This document shows, in pieces, positions 44,906-55,678 of a DNA stretch of 64,000 nucleotides (position 1 is its first letter; each line of letters starts with the position of its first letter). Made by a program: the position numbers and the translations under genes. The stretch comes from Cynocephalus volans. Its lineage: Eukaryota; Chordata; Mammalia; Dermoptera; Cynocephalidae. Below the pieces are notes generated by a model. It saw only the letters and a program-made list of their open reading frames with translations. It did no database searches and was not told where the DNA came from. The stretch lies in the NCBI RefSeq assembly GCF_027409185.1, contig NC_084463.1, forward strand, positions 47,982,907 to 48,046,906, given 5' to 3'.

Positions 44906-47600
44906 CAAATGAAATGTTATAAGACCTTTTGAAATATGCTTTATTGGTCAGCTATTCTTTCAATAATGTAATGTAAAAGGCAGTTCTCCAAATTTCAGTG
45001 TCTATGAGAACAAATGTGTAATTTTTTAAAATTCCACGTCTGCGAGTCAGCTGGGGTGTTCTGCTGTACACTGACGGCCAATCTCAGGCATACTCCACTA
45101 CACGTCTCTCATCCTGGGGCCTGCTGCTCTCATGGGGGACGGCAGAAACCAGAAACAGGCAAGTGGAACCATATGCTTCAGCTGAAGGCCTGAGCTTGGA
45201 ACAAACTCTGTCACTTTCAACCACATTCCCGTGACTAAAGCAAGTCACATGTAGAAGGCAATATCAGTAAAGTGGGGAAGTAAACTCCACCCACAGTGAA
45301 TCATCGTGGTAATGGGGGGTGAAGAAGGAATTTGAAGCAGTCAGTGCAATCTATTACAATGCTTCTCAGAGCTTCTATTATGACTCTTCTCGATTTCATG
45401 GTGTAGATGCTGCGTTCTCGGATATTTTATTATTTACTTCTTGGACTTCTGCTTAGTATGTTCTGTTAAGCCCCAGTGATGAAGACAAACCCATTTCCTG
45501 TGATCACAAACAAATTTTACTACAGCCAATTACCTGAGGTTGCATCAACAGAGGAATGAGCTGATACAGTTAGGATTGTGTTGTTCTCTAGATTCATTCA
45601 TAGCATCCCAATGTAAACCACATCAGGATAATTTAATAATAATCATTAAATGAGATTGCATCAACTGTAAATGAGAAATTATCTTATGCCTACATTCCAG
45701 TTGGAAGATACCCATCCCAGAAAATTATGGCAGTAGAAATGGGAAGAAAAAAACCCCTCTATGCTACACAGCTTGGAACAGCTTTGAAATTAAACCTGGA
45801 ATGTAGTTTTTATGACCATGTAACTAATTACACAGATGATACTTTTGCAAATCGGATATTTTAAACATACTTGTAAGGAAATTAATGTACTTAAGAGTTT
45901 GGGTAAGAGACAGATTCCAAAAAAAAAAAAAAAAAAAAAAAACCCAAAAAACAAACAAACAAAACTTTGATCATGACATGAGGAGTTCATTAAGATTTCT
46001 CATTTTCCCATTTTCCCAACCAGCCCTGATTGAGCGGTGCTTCTTGGCAGAAACAATGAAGGGTTTAAATTCCCACTGAAAACATGAAGACACTCTAAGA
46101 ATTTACTGTTAATTCTGCTTCACTGATATTTACTAGGCTTGCTCACTTCTAGGGCCACAACTGTGTCATTCCATCAGCTAACTGTTGCAGTTCTAGACAG
46201 AAGGCATGAAAAGCTCTTGGGTACAAGGAGGTGAAAGATTAAAAAAAAAACCCGCCCAGAAGGTAATTTAATTTAGTAAAAATCTTCATAATGTTAGCCC
46301 CCAGTTATTTAAACTAAATATTCTCCCCTGGTTCTCAAGTTGCTACAAAGGACTCTATTAAGGGGAAGAACTATACTTCAGAGGGGCAAAGCAGCAGGTA
46401 TAATGAAGGCAGCTAGGCCGGCCTCTCCCAGATTACCTGCCTTTGTGCACCTACACATGCTGGGTTCTCAGCGCATCATGCTTCTTCCTTCAAGTGGTGA
46501 CGCTTCAGGACACTTGCTGAAGGAGGCCTTGTGCTGGGAGAGTTGAGTGTTTTGGTTTTCACCTGCAGGAAGTATTTTTGACATTATATAGACAATTCCA
46601 AGTGCACATGGCAACAGCAAGTGCCCCAGAGGACTTGAGGCAAATAGGAAACCACAGAGGACGTGAGTCCCTGGACATCCACTAATTGATGTGTTTACCT
46701 CCAACTCACTGGATTTTGCTCAAAACAAGGTTTGGGGTGGGGATTACCCTGTGTATCCAGAATTTTATTCTCCTGGGTGCTTAAAGATTTCCCACATTTT
46801 TGGCTTGTCTTAGGGTATTATTTTATTGAGATTGATTTTTGACTCATCCACAAGATAAGACATTCTTGTAAATCCTTGCTTAATTTACATGAAGATGTGG
46901 AAAAATTTAATTTCTTCCAGTAGCAGCCACATAGGGAAGGAAAGTTTCCTGTAGTGTCAAAAAGATTTGTCCTTCAGAACAAACATAGCTCTTCACTATC
47001 ATGCAACTTGGCCGTCTGGTTTTCCCAGTAATTTTTTTTTTTGATGGCTTCTCACAAGTAAAATATAAATATATATTATTAGTGAAAAAAGTTTTTGAAA
47101 ACACATAATTATAAAGAATAACTAGTTAAAGCCACTTATTATATGACCTATTTCCACCTCTCCCCCTGGAAGTAATTAATAATGACAAAATGGTATGTAT
47201 CTTTTTAATTAGTTGCTATGTAATATGCACATATATGAGTTTTTCTGGGGTTTTTTTTCTGGCTTTTAAAGATAAACTTTTAAATTTGAAACCATTATGT
47301 ATTTACAGTAAAGACATAAAAATAATACAAAGAATTCAATATATTAGCTTCTCTTACCATCCACCATGGTGAACATTTTAAATCTAATAAATGAACATTG
47401 ATGTATTACTATTATTTAAACCCCAGACTTTATTTGGATCTCTCCAATTTCTTACTGATGCAATTTTTCTATTAAAGGATACAATCCAGGATACCATGTT
47501 TCATTTAGTATTTACGGTTTTTTAGTCTCCTCTGGTTTATGACAGTTTCTTAGTCTCTTTTTTAAAAAATTACCTTGACAGTTTTGAAGAACACTGGTCT
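44906..47600. other. Region upstream of the OR exon; no gene recognised
   Basis: This would hold the 5' exon(s) and promoter of the receptor, but I cannot place them. 45030-45320 looks like a mammalian-wide old repeat ('CTAAAGCAAGTCACATG' block at about 45235) that I do not name. A poly(A) run of about 23 lies at 45920-45942. 47420-47650 resembles another ancient repeat. Confidence 0.35.
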
Positions 47601-48079
47601 GATATATTGTACAATATTCTTCAATTGGGTTTCTATCATCTTGTCTACAAAAGCAATTCTCTAAAGTTTCACAGCCTTAAACAGGGTGCTCATGACTTGG
47701 ATGAGACATCCTGTTCCTAAGCAAAAGATTTGTAATTGATCAAGAAATTTTACAAAGATTGTGTGCTTTGGAAGCAGCAGTGTCCTGGACGGGTGAACAT
47801 CTACAAACTCTCTGGATGCAAAATCAGCTATTACATGGAATGGAACCCCATTCTGGAGTTTCAACAACTGGCAATTACACCCCAATTCACAGCACCAGGA
47901 GTGATGCCAACGCCACAGCCCTGAGAGATGATGACATCATCAGTCCCCACCTGGGATAAATTTAAAAGGACTTGCCATGCTAAATGATACTTACTTTGCT
48001 TTAACCAAATGTTTTTGTCTTAAATGTGAAACCTTGATCTGTAGCTTTTGCTTTTTCTTTTCAAAAAGGGGAGGGCAAA
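47600..48079 (+). mobile_element. Possible ERV 3' interior ending in polypurine tract
   Basis: The 3' edge, AAAAAGGGGAGGGCAAA (48064-48079), directly precedes an LTR-like TGTGGAAAAT, as a polypurine tract should. The short open frame at 47759-47959 has no recognised match. The call depends on the tract and adjacency. Confidence 0.35.
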
Positions 48080-48543
48080 TGTGGAAAATACTAACATCTA
48101 TAAAGCAAATGTGTTTCACAGGGCCTACCTTCCAAGGCCCTTCAGGTACAACCTGACTTTTTAAAATTACACAGAGAAATTTAAGCTTCCAAAAGACAGG
48201 AAACTTTCCCCAGGCTCAACTCTCTGTTGTAGATAAAGAATTGTAACACAGCAAAATTGTGGGCTCCAAGGGCAGATGTCCTTGGTGCAGCTAAACTTAA
48301 TGACTGTTGCCATGACAATTATCTTACTGTTCTTTTGTAACCAACTATGTTTCTTTTCTGTAACTTTCCTGCCTGAAGAATAAATACAGACAGAAGACCA
48401 TAGTTTGGGTTTAATTTTCTGAGGAGCAATGCCTCTCTCTTGAGGGTTCCTAGAAATTAACCCCTTCAGGGCTACTCACTGCTCAGAAGAAATGGGCTTT
48501 GAGTAATCCTTTGCATCTCCATCACCCTGGAGGAGAGGTGACA
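48080..48543 (+). mobile_element. LTR, sense, preceded by polypurine tract
   Basis: It starts TGTGGAAAATACTAAC and ends GGAGAGGTGACA. AATAAA is at about 48380. It is closely related to the LTR ending at 55639, with shared 'TAAAGCAAATGT.TTTCACAGGGCCT', 'TTGTAACACAGCAA' and 'GCCTCTCTCTTGAGGGTTCC'. ERV family not named. Confidence 0.7.
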
Positions 48544-48599
48544 GGTTTCTTTGATATTTTGTGATTACTAGACTGGGGTTATGTGTTTTGGGGTAGACT

Positions 48600-49005
48600 G
48601 CCACAGTTGTGACTTGAATATGTTCCCTAGAGTTCATGTGTTGGAAACTTAATTCTCAATGCAAGAGTGTTGAGAGATGAGACCTTTAAGAGGTAATTAG
48701 GTCAGGAGGGCTCTGATTTCATAAATAAATTAATGCCATTATCACAGGAGTTAGTGAATTATCGTGGAGGTGGGATACTGATAAAAGAAAGACTTTTGCC
48801 TTTTCTCTTCTCTCTCTCTCTCTCATGTCTTCTCTCATTTCCACATGCTTTTTACAATGGGACAGCAAGATGGTCCCCCCACCAGATGCTGGTCCTTCAA
48901 CCTTAGACTTCCCAGTCTTCAGAACTATAAGAAATAACTCTGTGTTCTTTATAAATTACCCAGTCTGTGGTATTCTATTATAATAGCACAAAAAAACTAA
49001 GACAG
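48600..49005 (+). mobile_element. MaLR-type LTR, sense
   Basis: The MLT1/MST-like order is readable: 'GTGACTTGAATATGTTCCCT', 'GTTCATGTGTTGGAAACTTA', 'GAGACCTTTAAGAGGTAATT' and a final 'TATAAATTACCCAGTCTGTG' block near 48950, then 'AAAAACTAAGAC'. It is solitary. Confidence 0.8.
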
Positions 49006-49254
49006 CCGTATAGGTGATACTATATCATATCAGGGGATACATGACATAAACATGACTTATCAGAGGTGCTGTTAACCTTCATCACTTAGTTAAGGTAGTG
49101 TTTGCCAGGATCATATTTGTTGGCCCTCCCTGGATTGGTGGTATTTCTGGGAGTACTTTTACTTCCTTGGGACAGAGGGGAGAACATGATGCAAACCCCA
49201 CACCTAGAAAGTCTTCCAGAAAGCAGTCCACCCCACCCCCAACTCTAGATGCTA

Positions 49255-49695
49255 TGGCCTGTCTTATTTAGTTTCTAACAAAAATAAATGAAGTTCGCCC
49301 TGTTTCCACCTCACTATTTAGCATAGGAAATTTAGGTGCAGAGAGTTGCGGTGGCATTTTCAAGACACAGCTAGTAGGTGGCAGAGACACCACAGTGCCT
49401 TGCTGGAAATGAGAACTCAAATATTTAACATGTGATCCAGGAACTGTTTGGTGGTGCCCAAGGGCCAGTAGGAGCATAGAAATGTGGTGACATAGGAGAT
49501 GATTCTTCCCAGAAAGGCTGGTACCAGGGACTCCCCTGGTATCTCCAGAATGCTTCATCACGAGGGTGTTTCATAATTTAGGGTCACATCATTTTCCCAT
49601 TCGGTGGGATGAGGAGGGACACTTGGAGGACTGGGGTCTAAAGCTCATATGAAGGAGTATCATCCTATCAGGAACTTACGCATGAGGGATATGGA
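49255..49695 (+). repeat. Duplicated block copy 2, left part (MIR plus flank)
   Basis: This stretch aligns by eye with 720-1137, including the antisense MIR (about 49290-49400) and 'AGAAATGTGGTGACATAG'. The paralogy continues at 51834-52245 across an inserted ERV. Confidence 0.6.
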
Positions 49696-51829
49696 TGTTG
49701 GAGTGAGCAGGACTGAAGCCATATTAGGACCTAAAACTGCCTGGGCTGCGAAGGCAGGGAGGATTTTTTAAAGGACAGTTTTTTCTCTCCACTCTTTCTT
49801 CCCATCCCCTGACTTTCTAATCTTGCTCGCTACGTAGGAAAACAAGGCCAAGAAGCCAATTACTGCTTTGCAAAACAAACAGTTCTTTCTTTGAGACTTG
49901 TAGAGTTTTGAGAAATGATCAAGGCCAAATGACTGAAGCTGAACTTGGGCACCAGCCAAGTATGCCCGGGCAAATCAAAATCTTGCAGGGTCCTGAGATC
50001 ACAGCAAAGATGATAACAGAAACCAGATGAGGACTTGGTGAGACCTTGAACCTGACCCATAGAAATGGAGCCCTTGGAACTCACATCCGCTTCTCTCCTG
50101 CTTTTCACCTCCCATGTTCCATTCCCTCAACAATTCCTTTAAAAACTCCTGAGTAAATCTATATATTTGTGATGGGATAGCCTACCGTCTTCTTCAGCTG
50201 AATACATCTGCTTTTCTAACACCAGCCATTTGACTTCTGAGTGGGTTTTTTTCTTTCCTTCTCAAGGGGATGGGCAGCCGGACCTGAGTAGGGTAACAGA
50301 TTTTGTCAAGCCAGCCAGGAATTGAGTGCATTGGGTGGCCTAGCACCCACCCACACACTTTGGTGGGAGCAAGGCCATTTGTTCTGGGGAGTTCTCTCTG
50401 AATTCCAGCAACAGTGTTAGGAGTCAGACATCCAAAATGTGAACTGTTTCCACCCAAAGTCTATGATCAAGAGAATAAAACAGTTTGATTAGACTGAGTC
50501 CCTGGCCGAGCTGAAAATATAACTCCTGTGTCTTTAGAACTGAAGACAGGAACAGGAGTTCCTAGAAAAAAAGAATATCCCCTGAAAAGGGAAGCCTTAG
50601 AAGGTATTCAGCCTGTGCTGCAGAAGTTTTTGAAACATGAGCTTATTTGGCCTTGCCAGTCTCCTAATAATACCCCTATATTGCCGATAAGGAAACCTCA
50701 TACTAGTGAGTGTCACTTTATGCAAGATCTCAGAGTTATGAATAAGATGATACAAGATATCCACACCACTGCTCCAAGTCCTTGTACATGATGATGGGAA
50801 ATTATGGTTGGTTTTCAGTTTGGGATTTAAGGATGCATTTTCCTGGATACCAGTTGAAGAGAAGTCACAATTGTTGTTTGCCTTTGCATGGCAAGTCCCC
50901 CTCCCCAACAAAACTGTTTTCTAATGTTGCTGGACTGTGTCACCTCAGGGATTTGGAAATCCTCCAGAGATATTTTGTGAGGCACTAGCTAGATACTTAA
51001 GACCCCTTCAGCTTGATGAAGGAATATTCTCACAATATGTAGATGATCTAGTTATTGCTAGCCCTACCTATGACAAATGATTAAAGAATACCATTATCAC
51101 TTTAAATCATTTAGCTGAATGTGGATGTAAACTTTCTTCTTCCAAAGCTCAAATTTGTAAGGAAAAAGTTACCTTCCTAGGGTTTACACTAAGCAAAGGA
51201 AAAATGCAGTCTTCTCCTTGAAAGAAGGAAAGCTGTAGCAGCAATCAAGCCACCAACAATAGGAGACAATTGTGAGGGTTTTGGGGAATGGACAGATTTT
51301 GCACATCTGGATTCCAAATTATGGGCTAATAGTGTGACTCTTACATGAGGCATTAAATGGACTAGACACTGAGCCTCTGTATTGGACTAAGGAATTCCAT
51401 CAGCCATTCTTTGAAAGCTTAAGGAAAAATTGATGATGATTCCTGTTTTAGGCTTTCCCAATTCTCAAAATCCTTTCAACCTGTATGTACATGAAAAAAG
51501 GGTTTGGACTGGAGGTTTTAATCCAGTTACTTGGAACTGTGCCCCAACATATAGCACACTTCACTGAGCAGCTGGAACAAACTACCAAGGGATGGCTGCC
51601 TTGTTTAAGGGCTGTAGCTGCCACCTGCTCTCCTGTTTTCGTCTCCCACATTCCATTTCCTCAACCCTTCCTTTAACCGCCCTGCCCAGTAAATGTAAAT
51701 CTTTGCGATGGGATAGCCTACCATCTCCTTCAGCTGAATGCATCTGCTTTTCTAACACCAACCATTTGACTTCTGAGTTTTTTCTTTCCTTCTCAAGGGT
51801 GCGGGCAGCCAGATCTGAGTTCAGTAACA
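49696..51829 (+). mobile_element. ERV1-like mini-provirus, internally deleted
   Basis: The 5' LTR is 49696-50298 (TGTTGGAG...GGTAACA). The interior keeps only RT and RNase H pieces: 'KKEYPLKREALEGIQP' near 50570, the YVDD catalytic box at 51036-51047, and 'LEQTTKGWLPCLRAVAAT' at about 51570-51621. The sequence then runs straight into the R/U5-like end of a 3' LTR (about 51627-51829). Gag, protease, integrase, env and U3 of the 3' LTR are gone. The flanks TGGA (49692-49695) and TGAA (51830-51833) fit a 4-bp duplication, typical for ERV1. The frame is broken in RT. The LTR relates to that at 3443-3880. Confidence 0.8.
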
Positions 51830-51833
51830 TGAA

Positions 51834-52260
51834 CGCTTTTAGTGAGAAATGTTATAAGTTGTAAGAAGACAATTGGGGAGTAGGGGAATAATTAAATAAT
51901 TAGTAGTGTTTAAATAATTAGTTGTGAGGCCATTAGGCTGAGATGGCTCTACTGTTCTTGATGCCTAAGTAGCAAATGGACACTTAACTCAGAGTAACTT
52001 AACCTATCAGAAACAGTCCACTAGCTTTTAACAAAGGACTTTCCACTTTAACCAAATACTTTCTTTATTTGACAACTGTAAAGACCTTATAAAACATTTC
52101 CTCTCACATTTGCTCAGTGGAACCCTAAACCACTTGTGGTTTGGTGCTAATTCATGAATTGCTGTTTGCTCAAATAAACTCCTTAAAACTTTAGTGTGCT
52201 ATGCTTATTTTTAACAGTTTTGGTATCAGAAGTAGGATTCCAAACAGTTTTCTATCTCAG
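51834..52260 (+). mobile_element. Class-III-like LTR and primer site (copy 2 of duplicated block)
   Basis: It aligns with 1138-1560. AATAAA-type sequence is near 52173, the end is ...TTTTTAACA, and then the tRNA-Leu-like site TGGTATCAGAAGTAGGAT starts near 52222. This better-preserved site identifies the element type for both copies. Confidence 0.65.
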
Positions 52261-52305
52261 AACTATGTTATTCTAGAGGTATAGGTGAAAGAAAGTGAGC
52301 CAAGA

Positions 52306-52653
52306 TGCCAGGTACAATGCAAGTTTTATTAAAGGAAAAGAATCTGTGGGGCTGTGCTCAAAGTGATGGGAAGCCCAGGGCTGCCCTCAGAATGGGGGAC
52401 AGCACCAGGCGTGCGTGTGCTAGAGCTTATATAGTGTGCCAAGGGCTGGCTGATACCATCAAGGAGGGGCATTATGCTAATGTGGAAACTGTGTGACCAG
52501 GGTGGAGAACTGCACCTTTGCAGAAGCAAAAGGGTTTCTGTTTAAGTCATGAGGCTTCTCGTAAAGGGAAGGGAGGAGGCGTTTGGTGCTGGAGTGGAAG
52601 ACAAGGCTGGCAGCTATTTTGTGCTTTTTGTGTGCACAATGGTTCCAGTCACA
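52306..52653 (-). mobile_element. LTR-like element, antisense
   Basis: The complement has AATAAAACTTGC (from about 52325) and a TATA-like CTATATAAGC near 52430, in a TG...CA frame from 52306 to 52653. Family not named. There is no interior next to it. Confidence 0.5.
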
Positions 52654-52659
52654 TCCAAG

Positions 52660-54542
52660 ATCCATCAATAGGTAAATCTTACTAAATATAATTTTGAATT
52701 AAAGTGGACATATGGGAATGTTTTTAACCTAAACAAAGTTATTCAACTATGGCGCAAAATGTAAAAAACAAACATTCTAATGCCTAAGAAACAATGGCAT
52801 ACATTTTCTGATTAGTACAGAGAGTAAACTAAAAATGTAAATAAATAAATCTAAAATTAAACAAATAAAGAAAAAATTTAAAAAATACCTCTCTAAAATA
52901 CATTTTACAAATGACAAGAAGACATAAGTCTTTACAGTTAAACAGCTAAGGGACCAAAAAGACATCCTTGTAGGTATTTAAAACCCAAAATGAGAGGTCC
53001 CAATTTAAAAAACCTTATGTCTTGAGATGTTGGCCTTTATTTTAAACAATAAGGCCTTTGAGGGGAAATGTCCTCTTTCACATCAGCCATATGGTGAACC
53101 TAATCCCTTTGGCCTGGACTGTTTCTCCACTAGAAAAATCCTCCAAATGTTTGTTTCCTGGAGTAATAAACAACCAGTCTCTTGGAGTATAAGTAATATT
53201 TATTTTGGGGATCTCAAATCAAGCCCCAAACTTTCTCATGTGCAAAACTGTCCTATTAACATTTGGACAATTTTCTGTAAAATTTTATAAGAATTAGTCC
53301 TCCCTGTCTGTATTCAATTTTGCTTCTCTCAAGTAAACCTTTTAGTTAACTGAAATATCTCTCCTTGAGCCACTAATAATGTTATGCAATATCATCTGTG
53401 TCCTCTTTCTTCTTGTTGGTATAATATTTGCTATATCCATAATCTTTATATTGGGAGGGGGAAAGCTGATCTCTCTGACTTTAATGCAAGATCAGAAGTA
53501 TCTGTGCTGAGTCCAGGCATAAAAAACACTTGTCCTATTCTTCAATGGGTACAACCTTGAAGTCACTAGTCTAGTTAAAAAACAAAACAAAATAAACAAA
53601 AAGCCCCCCACATAGTTGATGGTTGGAAAACCATCAACTTTGCTGAAGTAGTCTCCAAAATATTTTTCTCTGGCTTAAGAATTGTATTCTGCTGGATAAT
53701 TCTGAAGTTTTGTTAAGAAAAAATTACATCTATAAAGTAGATCTCCATTTGTTAAGAGTGTATTGTTCTCTGCATCAAAAAAATAAAAAGTACTAAATTA
53801 CTGGAAAAGGAAAAAAGCATTGACATAAATCTAAATCTTACTTTTGTTGAAGGTTCTTTTCCTGGCCATCTTGTCTTAGCAGGCATTGACCTGTATTGTT
53901 CTTTTTTGTTGTTGTTTTGGCAAATGATGGTATTTTAACTTGAAGGCTATGCTTTTTGCCTTTTGTAAGTAAATTTCCTGCCTTGTCTTCACTAGAAGAG
54001 GATACCTATCTCCCTTAAAATGCAAATTTAGGGAATATGACTCATCAGAAAAAGAAGAAAAAAAGATAGATTTGGGAATTAGATAAATAAAAAGTCTTAA
54101 GCCTTGTTCATAAATATTGAAGAAAAACATTAGACACTGGATTGAGTAAGCTTAACATACTCTATAAGACAGAAACACAATTTGCATCCAAATATTTTAT
54201 AAAATAGTAAGTTCTTATTACTGTACCTGAAATATGGCTAAAGTTTTAGAATAAAAACTATAAGATCAGATTCTGTGTGTATGATCATGTATATGTGCCT
54301 ATAGATCTATGAGACTTTTCTACTACCATTTGCTATCAACAAAATTTATTTATATAAGTTCTTTATTTAATTTATTTTAAGGCTAATAATTGCTTATATA
54401 AATTGAGTATTTTTAAAGGTCTCAGATGTATAGGAATGAACCATAATGTGTTTTGTTTTTCAATTCATGTAATCTGGAGTCATCTTTAGTAAATAAGAGT
54501 TAGTTAAAGTTTATTTGCTTAATTAAAACAGGCTTGCCTTCA
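52660..54542. other. No gene recognised
   Basis: A+T-rich. A hydrophobic frame at about 53405-53460 was considered as an envelope remnant and not accepted. No splice-bounded exon was seen. Confidence 0.35.
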
Positions 54543-55065
54543 TTGTTGTCAGAATTAATGTGGAGTTGGAAGACTGGCCCGAAAGCACGAATCTTACTTG
54601 TTGGGAAGGCTCATCTCGCAAAGACCAGGAGACAGAGATCGCTGCAATCAAGCAAGAGGTTTTTTATTTCCAGCATGCTGGGGTCGCTCCGTCTTCAGTA
54701 CAGAAATGGCCCCGAGCTCTTAATTCAAGCATCCTTTATACAGTTTGGTAGGAAGACTTTGGTAACAGGATGGGTTGTATGCCATTTATTGGCCACTTTA
54801 AGCAATTTTTAAAACCATTGGGCTTTTAGCTTTTGGTGGGCAAAGGAAGGACTGAGGTATTGACCAACAGTCTACTCCTCCCTTCTCCCCTCTTTCTTCC
54901 CTTGGTGTCCAAAGATAAGGAAGTGGTCATGCTGTTCCTGGAATCGGGTGAGCATACTCCCTTCCTGGAACAGGGTGTACTTTGGGCGGTTTGGGAAGTC
55001 CCACCCGCAGGGGCTTGTAAAACCTTGCACAAGCTAATTACAGAAGCAGAAAATCTAGTCAGTTA
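54543..55065 (-). mobile_element. LTR-like element, antisense
   Basis: A 'TTTTTTATTTCC' (poly(A)-signal complement) lies near 54660 and G+C-rich LTR-like sequence to about 55065. The texture suggests a betaretrovirus-like (ERV2) LTR, but the family is uncertain. Its right end abuts the truncated LTR beginning near 55107. Confidence 0.45.
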
Positions 55066-55106
55066 ATATTCAAGGGTGGGGGAAGGGGTTCAGGTCCACA
55101 GAGTAT

Positions 55107-55639
55107 ACTATAAAGCAAATGTATTTCACAGGGCCTGGTTTTCCAAAGCCTGGTTTTCAAATATTGACCTTACAAAAAACAGGAAATTTCCCCCAGGCTA
55201 TTGAGTCTCTGTTGTAATATAAAGAGTTGTAACACAGCAAGGTTGCTGGCTCAAAGACAGACAGGTTACTGATTGATATGTAAAGATACTGGGAAATTGC
55301 TGTAAGAAGCAAACCTTTGCTAAGATGAAGCTTTTGTTGGTGGACCACTTAATTGTGTTAATGGAATGTCATCTGATTTGTTTTTACTGAATATTACCAG
55401 CTTCTATTGTTAAACTTGTTAAAACTTTAAGCCCACCTATGTGTCTTCCTGTAACTTCCTGGGCTGGAAAATAAATGCAGGAAGAGAACCCTAATTCACA
55501 GTTAATTTCCCAAATGAAAGGAGTGCCTCTCTCTTGAGGGTTCCAGGAAATTAAATACTTTGGGGCATCTTACTGCTCAGAAGAGATGGGTTTTGAGTAA
55601 TCATTTGTAGCTCTGTCACCCAGGGGAAGAGGCGTGACA
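55107..55639 (+). mobile_element. LTR, sense, 5'-truncated
   Basis: It is closely related to the LTR at 48080-48543, with shared blocks 'TAAAGCAAATGTATTTCACA' and 'GGTTTTGAGTAATC', AATAAA near 55471 and an ending GGCGTGACA at 55639. The first bases of the LTR are missing. Confidence 0.65.
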
Positions 55640-55678
55640 AATCCATAGGGGGCAAAGCAACTAATTAATATATAATAC

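Noticed and set aside
47759..47959. 66-codon plus-strand frame as a small gene
   Set aside because: No homology was recognised, and it lies just before a polypurine tract and LTR, so ERV interior is a simpler reading.
53405..53500. Hydrophobic frame resembling a retroviral membrane anchor
   Set aside because: There is no CX6CC motif, no adjoining LTR at the right spacing, and no other envelope block.
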